From positions 41,553,874-41,617,873 of the forward strand of contig CM046452.1 of assembly GCA_025506515.1 (NCBI GenBank): DNA of 64,000 nucleotides. The letters run 5' to 3'. This DNA comes from Flaveria trinervia (lineage: Eukaryota > Streptophyta > Magnoliopsida > Asterales > Asteraceae). Shown piece after piece: positions 23,878 through 32,877 of this stretch; the stretch's first letter is position 1, and each line of letters starts with the position of its first letter. The notes under the pieces are model-generated. The model saw only the letters and a list, made by a program, of their open reading frames with translations, was not told where the DNA came from and ran no database searches. The position numbers were made by a program, and so were the translations under genes.

Positions 23878-24699
23878 CATACTAAATGGCGTGTGTGTTT
23901 AATTATAATTTATAATCCTGTCATTGCAATCCGCAGACTAAGATTCGAATGACATGAGATTAGAGTCGTGAGTTGGCTTTGAACAATGAAATGCGCTTGA
24001 TTAGACATTAGATGTAAGGATATCTGAGTAGCATGATATTTATATCGATACAAATCATTAATTAAAAAATTAAACAAAATAAAAGCAACTAATAAATTAA
24101 GAAAAATCCACCTAATGAGATATGAACTAGGGATGTATGCGTCAATTTGTAAACCTTAACTGCCAAGGCAAATATAAATCTTTTATTATGTTTACACTCA
24201 TATAGTATTTATTAAAATAGAAATGTCATTCTAAATAGATAACTCGTTCATATTTTGTTTAAATTTAGTAACTAAACAATCAAATTAATCTATCATTAGA
24301 TTCTTTTGTGTCAAGAAAGAAATGCAAGAGAGAAGTGATTGTTGAGATTTCCAGTATTTGTAACTATATTGAAAAAATAAAAAAGAACATTTTAAGTATA
24401 GTAAAAATAAAAATATTAAAAGCCCTAACATCCACATCAGAACTCCAAATCAACATCAATAAATGGGAAAAAGATCATAAATGAAATTAAAAAACACTAA
24501 AAAACATGTATAATTTAAATAAAACATGAAATTTAAGTGATTTAATTGGGATATTTTTTAAACTCAACTGAGTTAATATAGACAATTTTAAAATATGATT
24601 ACTATTTTGTAAAGTTACCCATCATAAAACCAAAAGTTGTGTGGCACAATCTCACTAGAATTTAAGGGATAGTAAATATACATTAATATCTTTGGATGG
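23878..24699. other. AT-rich DNA, no recognised feature
   Basis: No open frame of note and no repeat I can pair within the window. A GATATGAACTAGGGATG stretch near 24118 faintly resembles an inverted RNA polymerase III B box, but no partner A box or SINE body is apparent. Confidence 0.4.
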
Positions 24700-25140
24700 T
24701 ATGTAAGTCCCTTGAACCTTGTGGATCTACTAGTTTATATCCTAAACATGTCACTAAGTGCGCAATCCAAAGTAACATGTGTCGTGTGTAATGTGTAATG
24801 TAATCAAACATACAATGCATAACAACAATATAACACGAGATGTAAATAACAACTTGTAATTCTCATAGAAAAACAATCAATACGACCATTCTCTTAGTTA
24901 CATGAAATTCCAAAACATACAAATGAAAAGACATCGGATCTATTTATACTAATCAAGACATGTAATTGATTTCGCTTGACATCAATACAAGCGAAATTAC
25001 CTAATGTCACATCAAGCAAAATTGGCTAATTTCGCTTGAGCTTTACAAAAATCAAACATTATAAATATCAACAAAATAAAAATAACTATACAAGACCATC
25101 TAACAAAAGTAAAAATTACAAACAACCCAAGCTATTGACA
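24700..25140 (-). repeat. Probable LTR fragment (W) with inverted-repeat words
   Basis: On the minus strand a TATA box, AGTATAAATAGATCC (24950-24936), lies just downstream of an inverted repeat ATTTCGCTTG (24969-24978) / CAAGCGAAAT (24988-24997). Two further single arms are near 25012 (CAAGCAAAATTGG) and 25029 (AATTTCGCTTGAGC). The layout of words then TATA is that of the other LTRs here. Ends and partner LTR are not found, so this is tentative. Confidence 0.4.
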
Positions 25141-25788
25141 TTGGCATTATGTTCCAGCAAACAACCCGTTAACAATAGCTCTGGTTGTTATCTTCGTCTT
25201 CAACCATAATCTCTCAATTTTGTAGGTAAATGACTATCTTGTACTTAAAAAAGTATCCACTACCTGTTGATATTGTAATCCACAATCAACCCACTCTAGA
25301 TGATACATAATCTGATTTTTATATAGAATCTTTTGATCTTTTGAGTCTAAATTAAAGAGACTCATTCGATAATAGAATCTAAGCAGATATCTCCCATCAT
25401 GATCCTCCATCACCTCTTTTATAACACCCCAACCTACTTAGGGATGATATATCACAATTACATATAATATAAAAAATTATAAATTATCAAGTTAAACTAG
25501 TTAACCTAATTTTAAATCCTAACATCGGCAGAAAATACTAAATATCTTAAACTAAATATAACCAAGTCTTTATTAAACTATTTGTCTTATATTTAAGCAT
25601 CACTTCATCCTCTTCACATATTCCCATGGTCCCCTTGAGTAAATAAAAGTTGTAACAAGAAAGAAAACAACACAAAGAAACATTAGTAAGCTAAAATTGC
25701 CCAATGTAAATAATAATAGTAAAAAACAGGTCCAACACAATGGTTTTATGTTATGATATTTGACACAAACAAGAAAAGTACAAATATA
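25141..25788. other. AT-rich DNA, possible decayed gypsy LTR start
   Basis: TATAACACCCCAACC at 25432 resembles the start of gypsy-type LTRs (TGTAACACCC), but nothing after it matches solo LTRs A or B. No gene is visible. Confidence 0.3.
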
Positions 25789-26365
25789 TGTAAGGCCCCG
25801 TTCCCAGAAGTACTAACACTTAGTCATTCATAACCTAAAACATTTATCAACATAACTTTGCAACATAAATCATAATTAACATTTAATAAAACTTGTCATA
25901 AAGAACATTAAAGTGTATTGAAACATTATAAACTATGATCAAATATTCATTCACTCAAAACTTTAGACGCTAGAATTGAACTTTCCCGATAGCTTTCATA
26001 TCCATGCCTGTATTTTCTCAACCATTAGCATAACTTGCCAATAGATATACATATGAAGTCAACATGATGAGTAAGTTTTAATTCTATAAAAATATACTTT
26101 TAAAACCTTTTTCTTAGCATATGTGAGCACACCTTAATACATACATGTTAACAAATTCGTTTTTTCGGTTAACTTTTATCATCATTTCTTTATCATTATC
26201 TTTCAGTGTAATGATTAAGTGTCATATGATAGACCCACCAACATATGACACGATGCTGGAATATGCGCCAAGGACTAAAAATAGATCCCTCCTTTGAACG
26301 TGTATGTGGTCACAGTCCTAAGGTCTAGCGATAAAGTTCCCTATTCATTTGTGATCAATTACATG
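25789..26365 (-). repeat. Truncated LTR related to solo LTRs A and B
   Basis: The plus strand starts TGTAAGGCCCCGTTCCC, the inverted end shared with solo LTR A at 20367. Later blocks keep family order (CATGATGAGTAAGTTTTAATTC near 26062; a TGACACGATGCTGGA block near 26247). Only the terminal quarter or so is present. It stops near 26365, where ORF3-tail sequence of a Z element begins. Confidence 0.55.
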
Positions 26366-26701
26366 GATTAGACCTCGATGAGTCAGAACATCCTGAGGAT
26401 GTGCAGCCAGAGGATGCTCCATCATCTCTTATTCCAGTGGCTCCTCTAGCATCAGGAAGACCCATCTTGTCCTGGACATACACCACAAATCCAGAAAGAT
26501 GGCATGTCATTAGAGAACAAGGCACTGAAGACACTTACACTTGGCAAGACATGTTTTAGTTGCCTCTACATGATCTCTTTGACAAGAGAAGACATTTTGA
26601 CAGTCTGAAGGATCTTGATCACCTTGCGCAGAAAGGAGTGGTGAACATCCTAATGAGGACTGTTGATATCTGAAGTCCACTAAGTGTTTTAATAGCATCA
26701 G
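26366..26701 (+). pseudogene. P3 ORF3 C-terminal tail (second Z element)
   Basis: Reads DESEHPEDVQPEDAPSSLIP, then PILSWTYTTNPERWHVIREQ and FDKRRHFDSLKDLDHL, ending VNILMRTVDI and a stop near 26671. It corresponds to the minus-strand tail of M1 ORF3 at 2211-2530. It is followed at once by a PPT and an LTR, so this is the 3' end of an element whose body has been lost to the left. Confidence 0.65.
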
Positions 26702-26714
26702 CCTAGGGGGAGTT
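26702..26714 (+). other. P3 polypurine tract
   Basis: CCTAGGGGGAGTT directly before TGTAGAG, the start of the family Z LTR. It is intact, unlike the one-base-shorter M1 version. Confidence 0.85.
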
Positions 26715-27510
26715 TGTAGAGAATATATGAAGAGGTTGATGCAACCCAAACATCCAAAGTCTATCCTGCATGCATGCTGCACAAGTACCGAAGAAGAATG
26801 CTTCGGAAGTTTCATACATGCAACTGAAATACTCTAAGTGTGAAATCTTCCGAAGCCAAAACCAATACTTCCAAAGCCAAAGATGAAGTCTTCTAAAGCT
26901 TCAGAAACAAATTCTTCCGAAGCCTCAACACTTGAAGATAGATTTCTTCCGAAGACTTTTAGTAACATGCTTTATCTCATGTACTTTTCCATAAAGTTGG
27001 ACCCATTTCCGCTGCAACTCTGTAAAGTCACCAACTTACATGAGTTGGTGAATAGGTCCATGCTTTTTGTAACTATACATTGAGGTCTTGAGTTTGTAAC
27101 TTTCTACTTCATGTACTTTATCATTTTTGTAATAGATAAGATGTGAGCAATGGCATGTCATAGTCACTAGTCAAAAGACAATATGCCTTTTGACTATACA
27201 ATTGATATTGGTTGTGTCTAGTCAATTGTATCTAGCTGGGTTTCATAGTATAGTCGGCTCTAGGATGTAGTATAAGTATCTCATGTTCTTTTATCTTTCT
27301 ATTATGCTTTGTAACACTTGTAATAGAACATAGAGAAAGCAATATACTACATTCTTGAAAACCATATACTTATAATCTTGTGTTCTGTCTCTTACATTAC
27401 TTATGTTCTTATTGTCTAACTTGTGGTAATCCAGTTTCTATTTGATTAAGTTTGGTTAATCTCCTCTTTGTGTTGTTGTGTTATAAGTGACCCCCTTCAA
27501 CAGCCCTGCA
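26715..27510 (+). repeat. Family Z LTR shared by P3 and P2
   Basis: Runs from TGTAGAGAATATATG to CAGCCCTGCA, 796 bp. It has a PPT on its left and a primer site on its right, so it is at once the 3' LTR of P3 and the 5' LTR of P2. CTTCNGAAG words lie near 26800, and TTCCGAAG forms to about 26955. A TATA-like AGTATAAGTATC is near 27265. Confidence 0.85.
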
Positions 27511-27524
27511 TTTGGTATTAGAGC
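27511..27524 (+). other. P2 tRNA-iMet primer binding site
   Basis: TTTGGTATTAGAGC directly follows the LTR end TGCA. It differs from the consensus TGGTATCAGAGC at one base (C to T). Confidence 0.85.
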
Positions 27525-27593
27525 TTTCCAGGCTCTTGATATAAGATCTCACCATCTTAAGATTCCTCACACACACAAATACTCAACTTTTCA

Positions 27594-28109
27594 AAATGCA
27601 GCCATTTCCAAGACTGATATAACAAGTCCCCACTGATCACTCTTGATGAATTTGATACTTGTTGCCTGAGAATGGAAGGTTTCATCAGGTCTATAGCTCA
27701 AGAATATGGGAATCTATTGAGAATGGACCTTACATACCTAGCACCCCTTCTGCTAATAGTGTTTGTATGATCCCCAAGGGTGTGGCAAACTACTCTAACG
27801 AAGATAGGAAGAGAGTAGAGATTGATAGAAAAGCCATGACAACCTTTCAGACTGCTCTTCCAAACTCTATATACAGAGGTTTCAAGAAATGCAAAATAGC
27901 TAAGCAGTTGTGGGATGCATTGAAATTGATGTATGAGGGTTCCTCTGAAGCCAAGGAGAACAAGAAGGATCTTCTGAAGTAGCAGTTTGAAAGCATCACC
28001 TTCAAAACAGGTGAAACCAAGACTCAGCAATACTTTAGGTATGTTGAGATTGTGGATACCCTTGTGGATGGAGGAGCTTCTCTTGAGAATAGGGACATTT
28101 TAAGGAAGT
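27594..28109 (+). pseudogene. P2 gag, 5' part (split by the nest)
   Basis: Begins near an ATG at 27596. After frameshifts it reads SRIWESIENGPYIPSTPSAN, IPKGVANYSNEDRKRVEIDR, NSIYRGFKKCKIAKQLWDAL and KENKKDLLK, then YVEIVDTLVDGGASLENRDI. These are the same blocks as M1 gag. The coding sequence stops in ...LRK at 28109, where E0 begins, and resumes in frame at 56531. Confidence 0.8.
28105..28109. repeat. Left TSD of the 28.4-kb nest (GAAGT)
   Basis: GAAGT precedes TGTTGGG, the family X LTR end of E0. The same GAAGT follows CTCCAACA at 56525. Joining across it restores the gag reading frame, so it is the target duplication of the original insertion. Confidence 0.85.
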
Positions 28110-28848
28110 TGTTGGGATCTGGTATTTGAATGAAACATCAACTGATTAACATGTTAAACAGAACCAAATAGTGCGGAATCCTATTTGATTGGCGATCCAA
28201 TCAGTGAGAACGCACGTAGAAACAATAATGTATTGAATCTAACATCAAGAATCGATTAGGAATCGATCTATAGCGTTCCATGAACTTGGAGTATGAACTT
28301 AGAGGCTTCTGGACGGCTAGGGTACGTCTGGAGTTGAAGTGGATTGAATGCTTACATTTTTCCATGAATTAGGTGGTATTTATAGGTTAGGATTGCTCAA
28401 TCGGGGGACTAAACCATTAGCATGCTTCATTCATGCGATTGAGCCATGCGGTTGATCCATTCGCATGACCGAGTATTCAGTCGTGCGACTGAGCCAATCT
28501 CATGTTATAGTCATACGACTGATCCAGTCTCCTGGTTCAGTCGCACGACTGAGTCATTCGTATGAAATTGTTCATGTGTATGATCCATTAGCATGGACCA
28601 TTCGCATGATGACTTCATGTTATTAAGTTTGAATGCATTAATTGTCATAACATTATTTATATTAATTCAAACAACCAGAAACCTATATAATGAAATCAAT
28701 ATGCATTAAACAACTCATTAATGAAATATTAAACATTATAATTACAAACAAACATATGTATTTCATTAAGTACCCAACGATTACATAAGTGTAAGACAAT
28801 AAAGACATATTACATTCAGATCAGAATCTAGGTACATATGTATCAACA
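28110..28848 (-). repeat. E0 3' LTR (family X)
   Basis: Plus-strand ends are TGTTGGGATCTGG and GTATCAACA, 739 bp. It is alignable throughout with the E1 LTRs. On the minus strand the TATA box CTATAAATAC (28385-28376) lies just downstream of a cluster of CANTCG/CGANTG words (about 28390-28620). Confidence 0.85.
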
Positions 28849-28862
28849 AACTCCCCCTTAGA
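28849..28862 (-). other. E0 polypurine tract
   Basis: The minus strand reads CTAAGGGGGAGTT before TGTTGATAC. The ORF3 stop lies 12-14 bases upstream, so ORF3 runs right up to the PPT. Confidence 0.85.
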
Positions 28863-28873
28863 GCTAGATTCAT

Positions 28874-30075
28874 CTATTGTCTTACCTTCTTCATAACCTC
28901 TTCATACTTGTTGTACTTCTCCTCTCTTGTGACTCCTGCGTGTATCTCAAACGCAAAGCAGAGTCATATCACATTTTGGAATTAGAGGGCTTCTACAGTA
29001 TCTTGCGTGTCATAGAACAGTGGCCACTTGTATAATGTGTATACATCATCAGCAGACAAGTTTGTAAGCCATATTGGGTCAAATAACCTGACAGTATCCA
29101 TTTTGCCCTTTGTTCAGAACTATGACCGCCTTACCTGTTCTCCAACCATAGTACCACCATTTAAAGTGTGGAGTGAAGTCCTGTGGCATTTCCCTAAGAA
29201 GGATTCTTGACATTGTTCTTGGGGGACTCCACTTCAGCACTATCTTGGGCTTTCCAGTTATAGGATCAACTTCAGAACGTCTGATATACCTCATAGGTTG
29301 TTGAGGTTTGAAGTTGACCCACCTGGTGTGGTACTCTTTCTTCAGGGCAACCTTAACCAGCCTAACATCTTCCTCGGGTCAGCATATAGTAGCTTCAGTT
29401 TCGCCAGCTGGTTGAGCTCAAAACCAGGTAAAGACATTAGATCATGTGGGAATCTAAAGTACTCCATACCCATCTCTCTTTTTACCGCGTATACATTAAG
29501 ATCATCAAAATGAGCCCACGCGATAATTTTGCCTAACACCTTGTGATGTTTCTTCACTTTGTGGAGCTTGGTGTAGACATTCGGTTTAGGAGCAGAGCGT
29601 TGTGCTCGGATGTCCTCAAAGCATGCAGCCCATTCAGCCTTTCTAATTTTAACATCGGCGTTTGAGGCTTGGGCTTGTTCTTCAACCTTCTCAGTCTCTT
29701 GCTCCATCTGATCCAATATATCAAATGTATCACTGACTAGGGAATCACCCAGATTGGGGACCACATTTCCCTCTTTGTCAGCATACTCTAGATAGTGAGC
29801 TGCCGTGACATCCTCGATCTCTATCTCATCGATGTCTTTCTGGTCGTCATCACTGTCTCCTTCAACAGTTGGAGCGTCTTTTACAATCTCATCAGGATTG
29901 AGCTTGAACATTTCTGCTAGTTGCTCATCAGTAAGATCATGAATTATTTCCCCTTCTTCAGGGGTGTAACTCCCTGATCTTCTGACAATCTCTTGTAGAT
30001 CAAGAATCATGGTTAGTTGAGTCTTGATCTGTTGAAGGGGAGTAATATCATGTTCATCCCTTTGATAATTTGGAT
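28874..30075 (-). pseudogene. E0 ORF3, final exon
   Basis: Continues ORF3 after the candidate intron. The minus strand reads NYQRDEHDITPLQQIKTQLT, then MILDLQEIVRRSGSYTPEEG and an acidic stretch (EGDSDDDQKDIDEIEIED). Then come KAEWAACFEDIRAQRSAPKP, IIAWAHFDDLNVYAVKREMG and PGFELNQLAKLKLLYADPRK; after a frameshift near 29340, MRYIRRSEVDPITGKPKI and REMPQDFTPHFKWWYYGW. It ends EEKYNKYEEVMKKVRQ and a stop at 28874-28876. The 222-codon frame 30010-29342 is unbroken. No known domain and no membrane segment; function unknown. The same module in E1 shows it is a standard part of the family. Confidence 0.65.
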
Positions 30076-30244
30076 CTGCTTGATTTAAACATTCAATATA
30101 TCAATCATTAGTTAACAATCAAGACATAACCATAATAATCAAAAACATAACTATTTACATTACATATAAACATGTATTTTGTTAATTTCATACATAATCC
30201 AAATACAAAAGATTTTAAATAACAATAAAACATCTAAGCATTAC
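30076..30244 (-). other. Candidate intron within E0 ORF3
   Basis: On the minus strand ...GACAAGA/GTAATGCTTAG opens and TTTAAATCAAGCAG/ATCC closes a 169-nt AT-rich stretch with stops in all frames. Removing it joins the two reading frames in phase (phase 1). E1 has the same start (GTAAAGATTAG, 37810) but the acceptor AG is mutated. Confidence 0.5.
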
Positions 30245-32172
30245 TCTTGTCCTGGATCATCAGCTCTTCAACTGCCGGGTTGGATGTGGAGGCACTCGGA
30301 TCCTGAGTATGTTTGGTCCTCCTTTCCCCAGCTCATGTAGCACCTGCAGCTAAAGAGTCATCATCATCATCATCAGCATCTGTATCACCAAGGTGATCGT
30401 CACCATCATCATCATCACTCTCATCATCATCAGTATCTTCTTCTCCATCCCCTTCTCCGATCTTTAATGGCTCGTCTCTAGATCCTTTGAGCTTTAAGAG
30501 GATGGACCTATTTGCAGCCTCTAGCTCTTCTATCTTCTTGTTGTGTTGCTCCTGGAGCTGAGACATCTGATGAGCCTACTCATCGAGCAATCGAGCCTGA
30601 TGTGACAGCTGTTGAGATTGGCAGTGGTTAGGTCTATAAGTTGTCGTATTTGAGTGCTCTTCTCCTCATCTGCAGCTAATAGCCTCAGCACCATACGGTT
30701 TAGTGCTGAGAGCTGTTCCTCTACCTTACTGGGAGGCAGAGGTAATCCTCATGAATATGGGGTGGAAGAAGATGGTGTTGCAGTATGGCTAGTGGTGGTG
30801 GTGACTGTGGTGAAGATTGGGGGTAATATAGGTGAAGGTGGTGGTGGTATGGGAGTGGAAGATGTGGTGACAGATGGTGTGGCTGTAGAGGTGGTAGGTG
30901 GAATAGTGGTGGTGGCTGTGGTGGTGATGAAGGTGATTCTACGCTTCTTCTTTTTCAAGTCGTGGGGCTGAGCCATCCTCTTCTTCTTTGATCCTATCGA
31001 GGAGGATGCTCCCCCTAGAACACAGCCTGGCAGATCGGGAGTATATGTAGGGTCAGCAGTAGTCTCTCCCGATCTGTCGGGGCATCCACCAACCGCCCGG
31101 AGCCCCTGGTCTATAGGAACAACTTTACTTCCCACAGTCCGGGTTAGTGGCTCCTCATCTGACTCATCTTCCTCCTCACCGGTATAAAATCCCGGTGGAA
31201 GCCAGCGGACTCTGCTATATCTCCAGTGGGGGAAAATACATGAGATGCACTATCAGTAGTGGGCCCCTTGGTAGAGTGGGTAATGTATCTCCTGCATCCC
31301 CGCTATCATCATCATCAGAGTCATGCTCTGGGAGCTGTAGCTGCTCATCATCATAGTCGTTGCCTGCGTGACGGCACTTATGTCTGCCTGGCGCCACATA
31401 ACTCTCATTGGGCAGATGGCCTATCAGTCTCTTTACCTGGGGCTTTACCTGCTTACCCCGATAAACTCTCAAACGACCTAGGGTCGTATCGTCCATGATC
31501 TCTAGAGCCACAGCATCGTGGCGCTCCTTTGGAAGTGATGGCAGCTTCTCATCGAAGATCAGCTGCAAGAATCTGGGGTACATACAAAATCCCTCCTTTC
31601 CCTTTGCCTCCAGATTCTCCACAAGGTAAGAAAAAATCATGCTCGAGAAGCTGAAGGGGTAGTTCAACACCAGTGCCACATAGGCATTCTGAATCTGGTC
31701 TGAAAGATCATCAAACCCACCCCTTCTGGAAGCAATGCACTTTAGTATGACATGTGCCAAGTACTTGTACTGGGGACACAGGTTGCTCTTGTTTAGCACA
31801 CCTGAGTTGATGCCCCCAGCGTACTTAATCCTCAGAAAGCAGTCTCTCACTGTCAGCGGGTGTAGCTTGGTGGGGTATCCAGCATCATCTCCCAACCCAA
31901 GTACACGCTGAATGTCTTCAGCTGTAATCTCTATGTCCATACCAAAGATGGAGCTCCTAATGCTATATGGCTCTCGTGATCTATCCACAGATGCATTCTC
32001 CTAAAGGTCTGGTGTATAGACCTATAGGGAGTGCATGGGTAGAGATGGCTTTGTGTATCCTCGATCGCTTGAGAAAAGTGATGATCTCTGCAAACTCGGC
32101 TTCATTCCAAGTTGTGTGGTCTAAATGAGCACAGATGTTGTGCTTGGGATTGATAGACCATCTCTCAGCCAT
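30245..32172 (-). pseudogene. E0 ORF3, main exon
   Basis: Chosen start is MAERWSINPKHN (ATG 32172-32170), right after a candidate 3' splice site. The core reads PYSIRSSIFGMDIEITAEDI, FLRIKYAGGINSGVLNKSNL and YKYLAHVILKCIASRRGGFD, then SMIFSYLVENLEAKGKEGFC and YPRFLQLIFDEKLPSL, in one 257-codon frame (31988-31215). Next come an Asp-rich patch, a Lys-rich patch with KKKRMAQPHDLKKKKRR, a Thr/Pro-rich region (31135-30749), a coiled coil (MSQLQEQHNKKIEELEAANR) and a long Asp/Glu run (30566-30333). The basic patch could serve as a nuclear signal (inference). A TGA follows the acidic run and several frameshifts occur. Related to the C-terminal half of P1 ORF3. Function unknown. Confidence 0.7.
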
Positions 32173-32176
32173 CAAT

Positions 32177-32716
32177 CTGTAACACAAGATACATAAACGT
32201 TAGATACTCACATAAAACATACCAGTTCTAAGTGACTTGATAGAATTCATTCTGATTCATTCATGTGAATGAATCATGCGACTGTGTTCAATCGGTTGTC
32301 CTATCATGCGACTGGACTCATTCGGGTAAATGAATAGGCGACTGAGTTCAATCGGTTGACTGATCTTGTGATTGGTTTTGTCGGCCAACTGAGCTCGTTC
32401 GTATGATTCATTCGGCCGATTGAGCTATTCGGCCAACTCAATCATGCGATTGGGGTTCATCCAGACGACCAGTTGCATGACCTACTGTTCGGTCGACTTA
32501 GGTTCGAATCTTGACCAATTCATGAAATTAAACATTGTGTATAGGTTCTTTAGACTCGCAAGCAATTAACTAATAGCCTAATAACATTATTTTTAACATT
32601 TTACGTGGTTTTAGTAGGTCATTAATCCATTGAGTGGTTTGGTTCTTGTTTCAATCACGAATCACTAATTAGGGCACCATTTCTTCTGATTTCTGTGAGA
32701 TTTCATCACATTATAC
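32177..32716 (-). other. Candidate leader intron upstream of E0 ORF3
   Basis: The minus strand reads TTATACAG/GTATAATGTG at 32716 and CTTGTGTTACAG/ATTGATGGC at 32177, four bases before the ORF3 ATG. E1 has ATACAG/GTACATTG and TTGTGTTTCAG/GTCAATGGC at matching places with nearly equal length (542 against 540 nt). The intron itself contains palindromic CANTCG words (32240-32470). Confidence 0.6.
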
Positions 32717-32855
32717 CTGTATAAATGCACACACACGTTAGAAGATCAATAAGGAAGTATAATCGAGGTCTAAAGAAATTTGGGCACAGTAACGGTATGA
32801 TGTGCGATTTAAGGGCGATTGGGAGTGGTGAGAATAATGCGATCAACTGTGGCCC

Positions 32856-32863
32856 TTTATATA
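32856..32863 (-). promoter_or_regulatory. Candidate TATA box of an internal ORF3 promoter in E0
   Basis: The minus strand reads AGTATATAAAGGGCC. It lies just downstream of a dense palindrome cluster (32878-33145) and about 140 bases before the candidate leader intron. E1 has AGTATTTAAAGGGCC at the matching site (40477-40470). Confidence 0.6.
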
Positions 32864-32877
32864 CTGAATGTAAGTTC

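Noticed and set aside
24110..24190. tRNA-derived SINE or tRNA gene
   Set aside because: Only a poor inverted B-box-like stretch is present, with no A box, cloverleaf or TSD.
30333..30566. Acidic Asp/Glu protein as a host nuclear gene
   Set aside because: It lies in order within E0 ORF3 and has a counterpart in E1 ORF3 (38144-37833).
28874..32172. ORF3 as a viral envelope protein
   Set aside because: No signal peptide, membrane segment or cleavage motif is visible; the product looks soluble, with basic, acidic and coiled-coil parts.
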